Assembly (NCBI RefSeq): GCF_000384295.1
Contig: NZ_KB913037.1
Span: 6,573,533-6,637,532 of the forward strand
DNA length: 64,000 nt
Direction: 5' to 3'
Source of the DNA: Amycolatopsis balhimycina FH 1894
GTDB taxonomy: Bacteria > Actinomycetota > Actinomycetes > Mycobacteriales > Pseudonocardiaceae
The notes under the pieces are model-generated. The model had not been told where the DNA came from. It did not search any database and saw only the letters and a list, made by a program, of their open reading frames with translations. This document shows positions 1 through 7,999 of this stretch, one piece after another (position 1 is the first letter of the stretch; every line of letters begins with the position of its first letter). Made by a program: the position numbers and the translations under genes.

Positions 1-2
1 TC

Positions 3-1823
3 AGCCGGGTCCGGCTGCAGTGGGACGCTTCGTGCGCCACGGCCTACGAGGTCGACACCTCCGCCGACCACGTCACGTGGACGCGGATCTACGCGACCAC
101 CGCCGGGAAGGGCGGCGTCGAGGACCTGACCTCCCTCGACGGCACCGGCCGCTACGTGCGGATGTACGGCACGAAACGGTGCCGCACTGACGCGTCGAAG
201 GGCTACTCGCTGCAGGAGTTCGGCGTCTACGGCACGACCGGCGATGTCGTCCCGCCGTCGCAGCCCGGCACGCCGACGCTCGACGAGGTCACGCCGACCA
301 GCGCGACCATCTCGTGGACCGCGGCCACCGACAACGTCGGCGTCGTGGGCTACGACATCTACCGGGACGGGCAGCTCTGCGCCGGCACGACCGGCGCTTT
401 GACGGCGACCTGCTCGAACCTCAGCCCCAACGTCAGCTACGGCTTCTACGTCAACGCGCGTGACGCGGCCGGCAACGTGTCGCAGGCCAGCGGCACGCTG
501 GCGGTGAAGACGCCGCCGTCCGACGACCACACGCCGCCGTCCGTGCCCGGGAACGTGCACACCACCGCGGTCAACAGCACTTCGATCGGCCTCGCGTGGA
601 CCGCGTCGACCGACGACGTGGCGGTCACCGGCTATCGGATCTACAACTCCGGCACGCAGATCGGGACGTCCGACACGGCGAGCACCACCCTCGGCGGGCT
701 GACCCCGAACACCGCCTACCACCTGCAGGTCCGGGCCGTCGACGGGAACGGCAACCTCAGCGAACCGAGCACGCCGGTCCTGGACGTCACGACGACCGGC
801 GGTTCGACCTGCACGCCGTCGCAGGGAGTCTGCGGCGCCACCCAGGTCGCGACGGACGACGACGTCGTGTGGGGCCTGGTGACCCTGCCGGACGGCACGA
901 TCCTCTACAACCAGCGCGACGCGCACACGATCGTCCACTTGAACCCGAAGACCGGGGCGAAGAAGACCATCGGCCTCGTGCCGAACGTGCAGAGCACCGA
1001 CGGTGAGGGCGGCCTGACGGGCCTGGAGATCAATCCGATCTCGTTCGGCTCGGACCACTGGCTCTACATCATGCACACCTCGCCGAACGACAACCGGATC
1101 GTGCGCATCAAATACGACGCGGCGGCCGACTCGCTGACCACGAGCACCGAGCAGATCCTGCTCACCGGCATCGCGCGCAACAAGTTCCACAACGGCGGGC
1201 GGCTGCGCTTCAGCCCGGACGGCAAGTTCCTCTTCGCGGGCACGGGTGACGCGCAGAACGGGTCGAACGCCTCGAACACCAGCAGCCCCAACGGAAAGGT
1301 GCTGCGGATCAACCCGGACGGGACGATCCCGGCGGACAACCCGTTCCACAACGCGGTGTGGAGCTACGGGCACCGGAACATCCAGGGCCTGGCGTTCGAC
1401 TCGCAGGGCAGGCTGTGGGAGCAGGAGTTCGGCAACAGCATCATGGACGAGACGAACCTGATCCAGAAGGGCGGCAACTACGGCTGGCCTTCGTGTGAAG
1501 GGACGTCGGGTTCGTGCGGCACCGCCGGCTTCATCGCGCCGAAGAAGACGTACCCGGTGGGTTCGGGTTCGTGCAGCGGCATCACGATCATCCGTGACGC
1601 GCTGTACGTCGCGTGCCAGAAGGGGCAGCGGCTCTATCGCGCGGTGATCAGCGGCAGTTCGCTGACGAACTTCCAGACGTTCTTCAACGGCACGTACGGC
1701 AGGCTCCGCACGGTCGAGCCCGCCCCCGACGGCCAGATGTGGCTGGCCACCAGCGTGGACGGCGACAAGGACAGCACGCCGCACAACAGCCACAACAAGA
1801 TCCTGCGGGTGGCGGTGGGATAG
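3..1823 (+). CDS. Secreted multidomain sugar (glucose/sorbosone-type) dehydrogenase, 5'-truncated by window edge
   Basis: The reading frame is open from base 3, so the N-terminus and any signal peptide lie outside the window. The first ~75 codons look like the end of an F5/8 type C (discoidin, CBM32-like) carbohydrate-binding domain. Two fibronectin type III domains follow (about nt 250-510 and 534-795), then a GSDH six-bladed propeller (about nt 840-1815) with family signatures FHNGGRLRFSPDG, YGHRNIQGLAF and KGGNYGWP. GSDH enzymes oxidise sugars or cyclic polyols using PQQ and calcium. The carbohydrate-binding and FN3 modules suggest an extracellular enzyme that docks on polysaccharide. Substrate and cofactor cannot be read from the sequence. 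A hairpin terminator follows the stop. Confidence 0.85.
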   Translation, partial: SRVRLQWDASCATAYEVDTSADHVTWTRIYATTAGKGGVEDLTSLDGTGRYVRMYGTKRCRTDASKGYSLQEFGVYGTTGDVVPPSQPGTPTLDEVTPTSATISWTAATDNVGVVGYDIYRDGQLCAGTTGALTATCSNLSPNVSYGFYVNARDAAGNVSQASGTLAVKTPPSDDHTPPSVPGNVHTTAVNSTSIGLAWTASTDDVAVTGYRIYNSGTQIGTSDTASTTLGGLTPNTAYHLQVRAVDGNGNLSEPSTPVLDVTTTGGSTCTPSQGVCGATQVATDDDVVWGLVTLPDGTILYNQRDAHTIVHLNPKTGAKKTIGLVPNVQSTDGEGGLTGLEINPISFGSDHWLYIMHTSPNDNRIVRIKYDAAADSLTTSTEQILLTGIARNKFHNGGRLRFSPDGKFLFAGTGDAQNGSNASNTSSPNGKVLRINPDGTIPADNPFHNAVWSYGHRNIQGLAFDSQGRLWEQEFGNSIMDETNLIQKGGNYGWPSCEGTSGSCGTAGFIAPKKTYPVGSGSCSGITIIRDALYVACQKGQRLYRAVISGSSLTNFQTFFNGTYGRLRTVEPAPDGQMWLATSVDGDKDSTPHNSHNKILRVAVG

Positions 1824-1846
1824 GACGCGGCCGGCAGCCGGTTGAG

Positions 1847-1877
1847 CCCGGCCGGACCCCGAGAGGGACCGGCCGGG
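1847..1877 (+). terminator. Hairpin terminator after the GSDH gene
   Basis: The arms CCCGGCCGG and CCGGCCGGG are perfect complements around a 13-nt centre that itself adds three more pairs. It begins 24 nt after the stop and has no T-run, as is common in actinomycetes. Confidence 0.65.
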
Positions 1878-2058
1878 CGATTCCGGTCCCCGCGCGGTCC
1901 GTGCGCAAGGCCGCCACCAGCAGGTGGAAGTCCAGCTCGTCCATCAGTCGGCCAGGGGCAGCACGAGCTGGGGTTTGGCGATGCGGTGGTCCGCGCGCAA
2001 CGGCTTCACGGCGGTGCCGAGAGCGACGAACTCCTGCGTCATCTCGTCGGGCGAACGG
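1878..2058. other. Intergenic stretch with possible gene remnants on the minus strand
   Basis: No convincing gene is present. On the minus strand a 32-codon frame (2042 to 1944) ends in TGA that overlaps the ATG of a second frame. That second frame begins MDELDFHLLVAALRTD, which resembles the N-terminal helix of an Lrp/AsnC regulator but loses all similarity after about 20 residues and runs antisense into the GSDH gene. These may be decayed gene ends or chance. Confidence 0.25.
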
Positions 2059-3105
2059 TCAGCGCCAGCTGTCGTCGCCGAAGCCGAGGGTCACCGGTCC
2101 GCGGCGGATGCCCGCCACCGTCTCCGCCGGGAGGACCTCGTCCAGGAACGCGTAGTCCGGGCGGCGGGTCCGGGTGTGCCACTCGGCTATCTCGTGCCAG
2201 CCCGGTGCGGCCAGCGCGCCGCCGAAGTGCTGGACCGACAGGCTCGCCGTGAGGCAGGCGAACCGGAGGCGTTCCGCCAGCGGCCAGCCCGTCAGCGTCG
2301 CCGCGACGAACCCGGCGCCGAACACGTCGCCCGCGCCCGTCGCGTCCAGCACGTCCACCGGGAGGGCCGGGACCGCCGCCGTCTCACCGGTCGTGCCGTC
2401 GACCGCCAGGACGCCCGCGCCGCCGCGGGTGATCACCGCGATCGGGACCAGCTCGGCGAGCCGGGACAGCGCCGCCTCCGGCGTGTCCGTGCGGGTGTAG
2501 CGCATGGCTTCGACGTCGTTCGGCAGGAACGCGTGGCAGCACGCCAGCTGTTCGAGCAGCGCCGGCGACCAGGCCTCGGACGGGTCCCAGCCGACGTCGG
2601 CGAACACCAGGCTGCCCGCCTGGTGCGCGGTGTGGACCCAGTCGGCGGTGTCGAGGCCGATGTGCGCGACGGTCGCGCGGCTCGGCGGCGGCGAGCCGGC
2701 CAGCTCCGCGACCGGGACGGGCGGCGGGTGGCCGTGGGTGACCATCGCGCGGTCGCCCGCGTAGGCCAGCGAGACCGTGACCGGCGAGTGCCACTCCGGG
2801 AACCGCCGCGAACGCGACAGGTCGATGTGCTCCTGCCGGGCCAGCACGTCCCAGCAGTACCGCCCGTAGACGTCGGTGCCGAACGCGGCCGCCAGCGACG
2901 TCCGCAGGCCGAGGCGGCTCAGCGCGACCGCGAAGTTCGCGATCCCGCCCGGCCCCGAGCCCATGCCGCCCGTCCACACCTCCGTACCCGGCGACGGCGG
3001 TTGTTCGAGCCCGGTGAAGACCAGGTCGAAGAACAGCAGGCCGGACAGGAAGACATCGACGTCGGGGGCTGGCTCAGCCGGCACGGGCGCCTCCATTCCG
3101 ATCAC
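2059..3105 (-). CDS. PfkB-family sugar/nucleoside kinase
   Basis: The predicted protein is 348 aa (GTG start; an in-frame ATG nine bases later at 3096 is an equally good start). PfkB enzymes transfer the ATP gamma-phosphate to a sugar or nucleoside in the cytoplasm. The N-terminal glycine motif GPGGIANFAVAL (51-62) and the C-terminal motif DATGAGDVFGAGF (254-266), with catalytic base Asp260 and the anion-hole glycines, are intact. The substrate is not identifiable. It is divergent from a GH4 glycosidase gene, so it may phosphorylate a sugar released by that enzyme. The shared 180-bp intergenic region presumably holds both promoters. Confidence 0.88.
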   Translation of the reverse strand: MIGMEAPVPAEPAPDVDVFLSGLLFFDLVFTGLEQPPSPGTEVWTGGMGSGPGGIANFAVALSRLGLRTSLAAAFGTDVYGRYCWDVLARQEHIDLSRSRRFPEWHSPVTVSLAYAGDRAMVTHGHPPPVPVAELAGSPPPSRATVAHIGLDTADWVHTAHQAGSLVFADVGWDPSEAWSPALLEQLACCHAFLPNDVEAMRYTRTDTPEAALSRLAELVPIAVITRGGAGVLAVDGTTGETAAVPALPVDVLDATGAGDVFGAGFVAATLTGWPLAERLRFACLTASLSVQHFGGALAAPGWHEIAEWHTRTRRPDYAFLDEVLPAETVAGIRRGPVTLGFGDDSWR

Positions 3106-3192
3106 GCTGGCGGTGGGCCCGAGCGTGCGTCAGCCGCGCGAGATTCGCAAGAGCTGCCGCCCATCGGCCAGGGATCGCGTGTTTCCGGCTGC

Positions 3193-3198
3193 TATCGT
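3193..3198 (+). promoter_or_regulatory. -10 box for a leaderless transcript upstream of the GH4 gene
   Basis: TATCGT fits the TANNNT consensus and lies exactly 6 nt before an ATG at 3205. That is the geometry expected when transcription starts on the start codon itself. Confidence 0.45.
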
Positions 3199-3204
3199 CG
3201 CCGG

Positions 3205-3291
3205 ATGCGGCACGAGCTGAACCTCGGCGGGGCGCAGGGCGGTCCTCACTCGATGGGGGGACTCCCGCCCGGCGTCGAGGCGCCGCGGTGA
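3205..3291 (+). CDS. Possible 28-codon leaderless upstream ORF coupled to the GH4 gene
   Basis: The ATG at 3205 follows a TANNNT box by 6 nt. The frame reads 28 codons, rich in Gly and Pro (MRHELNLGGAQGG...), and its TGA (3289-3291) overlaps the GTG start (3288-3290) of the GH4 glycosidase as GTGA. That arrangement allows translational coupling, and the GH4 start has no strong ribosome binding site of its own. No homology is recognised and it may be only a leader. Confidence 0.35.
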   Translation: MRHELNLGGAQGGPHSMGGLPPGVEAPR

Positions 3292-4568
3292 AGCTCGCGA
3301 TCCTCGGCGGTGGCGGGTTCCGCGTGCCGCTCGTGCACGGGGCGCTGCTCACCGGCCGGGACGTCACCGAGCTGGTCCTGCACGACGTCGACGCCGGCCG
3401 CCTCGCCGCGATCGAACGCGTCCTCGCCGAGCAAGCCGCCGGAGCGGACGACGCGCCGCGCGTGCGGACCACCACCGACCTCGCCACCGCACTGTCCGAT
3501 GTGGACTTCGTGTTCTCCGCCATCCGCGTCGGGGGCCTGCGCGGCCGGCAGCTCGACGAGCAGGTCGCGTCCGCCGAAGGCGTGCTGGGCCAGGAAACGG
3601 CCGGGGCGGGCGGGATCGCCTACGGGCTCCGGACGGTCCCGGTCGCCGTCCGCCTCGCGCGGACGATCGGCGAGCTGGCGCCGCGCGCGTGGGTCATCAA
3701 CTTCACCAACCCGGCCGGGATGGTCACCGAGGCGATGGCCGCGCACCTCGGCGGCCGGGTGATCGGTATCTGCGACTCGCCGGTCGGGCTGTGCCGCCGC
3801 GTCGCACTGGCCCTCGGCGTCGACCCGGCGACGGCGTGGTTCGACTACGCGGGGCTCAACCACCTGGGCTGGCTCCGCGCGGTCCGCGTCGGCGGCGAGG
3901 ACGTCCTGCCGCGGCTGCTCGCCGACACGGCCGCGGTGGAGTCGTTCGAAGAGGGCAAGCTCTTCGGCGCGGACTGGCTGCGCGCCCTCGGTGCCCTGCC
4001 GAACGAATACCTGCACTATTACTACTTCGCGCGCGAGGCCGCCGGTTCGGAATCGCGCGGTGCGTTGCTGCTGCAGCAGCAGCGCAGATTCTACGAAGAG
4101 CCTTCGCTGGCTTCGTGGGAACGCACGCGCTTGGAGCGCGAAGCGACGTACATGGCCGAGACGCGCGAAGGGGAGCGTGACGATCTCGAAGGGGGCGGCT
4201 ACGAGAAGGTCGCCTTGGCGCTGATGCGTGCCCTGTCCGGCGGCGAACGCACGACGCTGATCCTCAACGTCCGCAACGGTTCCGCGCTCCCGGGCCTGCC
4301 GTCCGACGCCGTCGTCGAGGTGCCGTGCGTCGTCGACGCGAACGGTGCCCGCCCGGTCGCCGCCGCGACGCTGCCGGACCACGCGCTGGGCCTGGTGACC
4401 GCGGTCAAGGCCGTCGAGCGGGCGACGATCGAAGCGGCGACGACCGGTTCGCGGGCGGCGGCGCTGCGGGCGTTCGCGCTGCACCCGCTGGTCGGCTCGG
4501 TGCCGGTGGCGCGGCGGCTGCTCGAGCGCTACCTCGCCGCGCACCCGGAACTCTCCTACCTCGCCTAG
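3288..4568 (+). CDS. Family 4 glycosyl hydrolase (6-phospho-beta-glucosidase type)
   Basis: The predicted protein is 426 aa, a normal length for GH4. GH4 enzymes cleave phosphorylated disaccharides by an NAD+ and Mn2+ dependent oxidation-elimination mechanism. The N-terminal Rossmann motif GGGGFRVP (7-14), N141 in INFTNPAG, C162 in GICDSP and H192 in GLNHLGW match the NAD and metal-binding positions known from BglT/GlvA-type enzymes. The GTG start overlaps the stop of a possible upstream ORF. The gene ends convergently, overlapping the SDR gene by 4 nt. A 6-phospho substrate implies PTS import; a mannose-family PTS lies about 27 kb downstream, but the link is inferred. Confidence 0.9.
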   Translation: MKLAILGGGGFRVPLVHGALLTGRDVTELVLHDVDAGRLAAIERVLAEQAAGADDAPRVRTTTDLATALSDVDFVFSAIRVGGLRGRQLDEQVASAEGVLGQETAGAGGIAYGLRTVPVAVRLARTIGELAPRAWVINFTNPAGMVTEAMAAHLGGRVIGICDSPVGLCRRVALALGVDPATAWFDYAGLNHLGWLRAVRVGGEDVLPRLLADTAAVESFEEGKLFGADWLRALGALPNEYLHYYYFAREAAGSESRGALLLQQQRRFYEEPSLASWERTRLEREATYMAETREGERDDLEGGGYEKVALALMRALSGGERTTLILNVRNGSALPGLPSDAVVEVPCVVDANGARPVAAATLPDHALGLVTAVKAVERATIEAATTGSRAAALRAFALHPLVGSVPVARRLLERYLAAHPELSYLA

Positions 4569-5278
4569 ACCGCCGCCATCGCGTTGAACTCGGCTTCGGC
4601 TTCGTCCCTCGCGGCGTGCAGGGACCACGCCTTCTCGGCGATGTCGTCGGGATCCAGCGTTCCCACCGCGAAGCCGTGGTCCTGCTCGGTGAACACGCGG
4701 TGGATGTCGCCGCGTTCGATCAGGCCGCCGATGGTCAGCGTCCCGGCGTAGACGCCCTTTTCGCGCAGGGCCGCGTGCAAGGTCAGGACGTACATCCGCA
4801 GCGCCGCCGACGCCGGGGCGAGGCTGCCGAGCATCGGCATCGGGTACTTGCCGCTCAGACCGCCCGCGAACAGCAGCGAGCCCGAACCGCGTGCCAGCAT
4901 GCGCGGCAGCACGGCTTCGACGAGTCTCACCGCCGGGAGGACGATGGATTCGAACGGCGCGCGCAGCGTGTCAGCGCCGGCTTCGGTCAGGGGCGTGATG
5001 CCCGGGCCGGCCGTGGCGTCGGCGGGTCCGAAGTACACCGTGCCGATCTCGCCTGCTTCCGCCGCGATGCGGTCGAGGACGGCCTTGAGCTGCACTTCGT
5101 CGGTCACATCGGCGGTGTACGTGTGCGTGGTGACGCCGGGCAGAGACTCGCGGTAGGCCGCGTGCCGCGCGTCGGTGCGCGAGACCAGCGCCGTCGTGAA
5201 GCCTTCGCGGCCGAACCGGCGGGCGATCGACAAGCCGAGCCCGGGGCCGACGCCCAGGACAGCGATCACTGGGGGCAA
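4565..5278 (-). CDS. Atypical short-chain dehydrogenase/reductase lacking the YxxxK motif
   Basis: The predicted protein is 237 aa with a Rossmann fold: a nucleotide-binding loop GVGPGLG (9-15) and an acidic DVTD turn near residue 57. The TTG start is chosen because CGAGGAGG lies 6 nt upstream. The region where SDRs carry YxxxK reads L153-A-P-A-S157, directly before the conserved AALRMY, so both catalytic Tyr and Lys are missing although a Ser is present at 142. It may bind NAD(P)H without normal SDR chemistry or have another role. A near-perfect palindrome sits just upstream of its ribosome binding site, so a TetR/MarR-type repressor probably controls it. Confidence 0.75.
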   Translation of the reverse strand: MPPVIAVLGVGPGLGLSIARRFGREGFTTALVSRTDARHAAYRESLPGVTTHTYTADVTDEVQLKAVLDRIAAEAGEIGTVYFGPADATAGPGITPLTEAGADTLRAPFESIVLPAVRLVEAVLPRMLARGSGSLLFAGGLSGKYPMPMLGSLAPASAALRMYVLTLHAALREKGVYAGTLTIGGLIERGDIHRVFTEQDHGFAVGTLDPDDIAEKAWSLHAARDEAEAEFNAMAAV

Positions 5279-5294
5279 GAGAACCTCCTCGGAG

Positions 5295-5318
5295 TAAGTT
5301 GAGACTCATCTCAACTTA
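5295..5318. promoter_or_regulatory. Perfect 10-bp-arm operator palindrome
   Basis: TAAGTTGAGA and TCTCAACTTA are exact inverted copies separated by four bases. It lies 17-40 nt before the SDR start codon and right before the P450 remnant. It is typical of a TetR-family operator, but no regulator gene is adjacent. Confidence 0.7.
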
Positions 5319-5326
5319 GCCACAAG

Positions 5327-6127
5327 ATGAGGGTGTCGTCAACTTGTCGAATGTCCACAAGGGACAGAGGTGGGTGTCCGGGGGAGGCCGTCGCCGGCCG
5401 CGAACGGTTCCGGCAGTGGTCGCGGGTGATCGTGACGCCGATGCAGCACGCGCCCGCCGACGTCGAGCAGGCACGGCGGGACAGCGTCGAGGACATGGCC
5501 GCGCTGGTGGCGACGAAGCGTTCGCACCCCACGGAGGACTTCTTGAGCGTCCTCGTGCACGCCCGCGACGAGGACGGCGACCGGTTGACCGAGTCCGAGC
5601 TGATCGACCTCGCCACGCAGCTGCTGCTCGCCGGCCACGAGACGACGGTCAACCTGATCGCCTCCGGCGTCGTCCTGCTGTGCCGGCACCCGGAGCAGCT
5701 GGCGGCGTTGCGCGCCGATCCCGCGCTCACGCCGGGCGCGGTCGAGGAGATCATGCGTTTCGACGGCCCGGTCGACACGTCGCTGCTGCGCGTGGCGCTC
5801 GAAGACGTCGAGCTGAGCGGAGTGCTCGTCCGGCGCGGCGAGGCGGTGCTGGCGCACGTCGGGGCCGCCAACCGTGACGAGAACGTGTTCCCGGACGTGG
5901 CCGCGTTCGACATCCGCCGCAAGGACGCCCCGCAGCTCGGTTTCGGGCACGGCGTCCACTTCTGCCTCGGCGCGGCGCTGGCCCGGCTGGAGGGTGAGAT
6001 CGCCCTGCGGGCGCTGGTCGACCGGCTGCCCGGCCTGGACCTGGCCGTTCCGGCGGAAACCATCGCCTGGCGGCCGCCGCTGTCGGTGCGGGGGCCCGAA
6101 GAGGTTCCGGTGACCTGGGCGGCCTGA
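5327..6127 (+). pseudogene. Cytochrome P450 remnant missing its N-terminal third
   Basis: The frame gives 266 aa against about 400 for a bacterial P450. From about nt 5398 it aligns as P450: the I-helix LLLAGHETT (oxygen activation), the K-helix EEIMRF region and the heme-thiolate loop FGHGVHFCLGAA are all intact. The first ~25 codons do not resemble P450 and run through the promoter region of the SDR operator. The simplest reading is a deletion that removed the P450 N-terminus and probably a regulator gene and joined the ends. Without helices A to E and the substrate-access region it is unlikely to be a working enzyme. Confidence 0.75.
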
Positions 6128-6268
6128 GCCTGCGCCGAATGCCGTCACCGGTTGGCGCCACCGGCGCAACGGCGGCGTCCGCGACTGCTCCAAGCGGGTA
6201 GAACCTGTTTCAGTTACTGGCCGCGGCCGACATCATGACCTCGCCGTTCCGCGAGCGAGGAGTGCGCC

Positions 6269-7999
6269 ATGGATGCCGACCTGACCCGCCGCCAGCTTCT
6301 CCGCGGCAGCGCCGCGGGCGTAGGCCTCGCCGTGACGTCCGGGCTCACGGCCCCGGCGGCGAACGCCGCCCCGCCGGTCGGGGAGTACGACGTCGTCGTG
6401 GTCGGCTCGGGTGCGGCGGGCATGACCGCGGCGCTGACGGCGGCCAAGCGCGGGCTGAGCGTCGTCGTGCTCGAGAAGGCGCCGACGTTCGGTGGCTCGG
6501 CGGCCCGCTCCGGCGCCGGGATCTGGATCCCGAACAACCCCGTCCTGCTCGCCGCCGGTGTGCCGGACACGCCCGCGAAGGCCGCGCAGTACCTCGCCGC
6601 CGTCGTCGGCCCGGACGTGCCGGCCGCGCGGCAGGAGGCGTTCCTGCGCAACGGCCCCGACATGATCTCGTTCGTCCTGGCGAACAGCCCGCTGCGGTTC
6701 CGCTTCATGGAGGGCTACAGCGACTACTACCCGGAGCTGCCGGGCGGCCTGCCGAACGGCCGGTCGATCGAGCCGGACCAGTTCGACGGCAAGCTGCTCG
6801 GCGCCGAACTGGCGAACCTGAACCCGCCCTACCTCGCGACGCCGGCCGGGCTGGTCGTCTTCAGCACCGACTACAAGTGGCTGAACCTCGCCTTGGTGAA
6901 CGCGAAGGGTGCCGCGGTCGCCGCCGAGTGCCTCGCCCGTGGCACGGCCGCCGCGCTGGCCGGGCAGAAGCCGCTCACCATGGGGCAGTCGCTCGCCGCC
7001 GGCCTGCGCGTCGGCCTCCAGCGCGCGAACGTCCCGGTGCTGCTGAACACCCCGCTCGTCGACCTGAACGTCGAAAACGGCGCGGTCACCGGGGTCGTGA
7101 CGCCGCAGGGGCTGGTGCGGGCGCGCCGGGGCGTGATCGTCGGCTCCGGCGGGTTCGAGCACAACGCCGCGATGCGCGCGCAGTACCAGCGGCAGCCGAT
7201 CGGCACCGACTGGACGGTCGGCGCGAAGGAGAACACCGGCGACGGCCACCGCGCCGGGCAGCGCGCCGGCGCCGCCCTCGACCTGATGGACGACGCCTGG
7301 TGGGGCCCGGCCATCCCGACCCCCGGCGACCCGTACTTCTGCCTGGCCGAACGGACCCTGCCCGGCGGGCTGATCGTCAACCAGGCCGGGCAGCGGTTCG
7401 TCAACGAAGCCGCGCCCTACAGCGACGTCGTGCACACCATGTACGACAAGAACCCGTCGGCGCCGGACATCCCGGCGTGGCTGATCGTCGACCAGAACTA
7501 CCGCAACCGGTACCTGTTCCGCGACATCGCGCCGCTGCTGCCGTTCCCGGACGCCTGGTACTCCGCCGGCGCGGTCTTCAAGGCATCGACGATCCAGGGC
7601 CTCGGCGCGCAGATCGGCGTGCCGACGGCCGCGTTGAAGTCCACAGTGGACCGATTCAACGGCTTTGCCCGGTCCGGTGTGGACACCGAGTACCACCGCG
7701 GCGCGAGCGCGTACGACCACTACTACACGGATCCGTCGGTGTCGCCGAACTCCTGCCTGGCGCCGCTGCGGGCGGCGCCGTACTACGCGTTGCGGCTCGT
7801 CCCCGGCGACCTCGGTACCAAGGGCGGCATGCGCACGGACGCCCGGGCGCGCGTGCTCCGCCCGGACGGCTCGGTGATCAGCGGTCTGTACGCGGCGGGC
7901 AACGCGAGCGCGGCGGTGATGGGACACAGCTACGCCGGCGCCGGGTCGACGATCGGCCCGGCGATGACGTTCGGCTACATCGCCGCGAACGACGTCTAG
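6269..7999 (+). CDS. Tat-exported FAD-dependent dehydrogenase, 3-ketosteroid delta1-dehydrogenase / fumarate reductase family
   Basis: The predicted protein is 576 aa; GAGGAG lies 8 nt before the ATG. A twin-arginine signal TRRQLLRGSA followed by a hydrophobic stretch and an ANAA-type cleavage site (about residue 37) directs export of a folded flavoprotein. The FAD motif GSGAAGMTAAL (48-58), a GGS...SGAG loop and the C-terminal GNASAAVMGHSYAGAGSTIGPAMTFG region match KstD-like enzymes, which introduce a 1,2 double bond into ring A of 3-ketosteroids. Canonical KstD is cytoplasmic, so the Tat signal is unusual and the substrate may be another ketone. It ends convergently with the LLM monooxygenase (4-nt overlap). 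Confidence 0.85.
   Translation: MDADLTRRQLLRGSAAGVGLAVTSGLTAPAANAAPPVGEYDVVVVGSGAAGMTAALTAAKRGLSVVVLEKAPTFGGSAARSGAGIWIPNNPVLLAAGVPDTPAKAAQYLAAVVGPDVPAARQEAFLRNGPDMISFVLANSPLRFRFMEGYSDYYPELPGGLPNGRSIEPDQFDGKLLGAELANLNPPYLATPAGLVVFSTDYKWLNLALVNAKGAAVAAECLARGTAAALAGQKPLTMGQSLAAGLRVGLQRANVPVLLNTPLVDLNVENGAVTGVVTPQGLVRARRGVIVGSGGFEHNAAMRAQYQRQPIGTDWTVGAKENTGDGHRAGQRAGAALDLMDDAWWGPAIPTPGDPYFCLAERTLPGGLIVNQAGQRFVNEAAPYSDVVHTMYDKNPSAPDIPAWLIVDQNYRNRYLFRDIAPLLPFPDAWYSAGAVFKASTIQGLGAQIGVPTAALKSTVDRFNGFARSGVDTEYHRGASAYDHYYTDPSVSPNSCLAPLRAAPYYALRLVPGDLGTKGGMRTDARARVLRPDGSVISGLYAAGNASAAVMGHSYAGAGSTIGPAMTFGYIAANDV

Noticed and set aside
5327..6127. Intact small P450
   Set aside because: Helices A to E are missing and the first ~25 codons come from promoter sequence.
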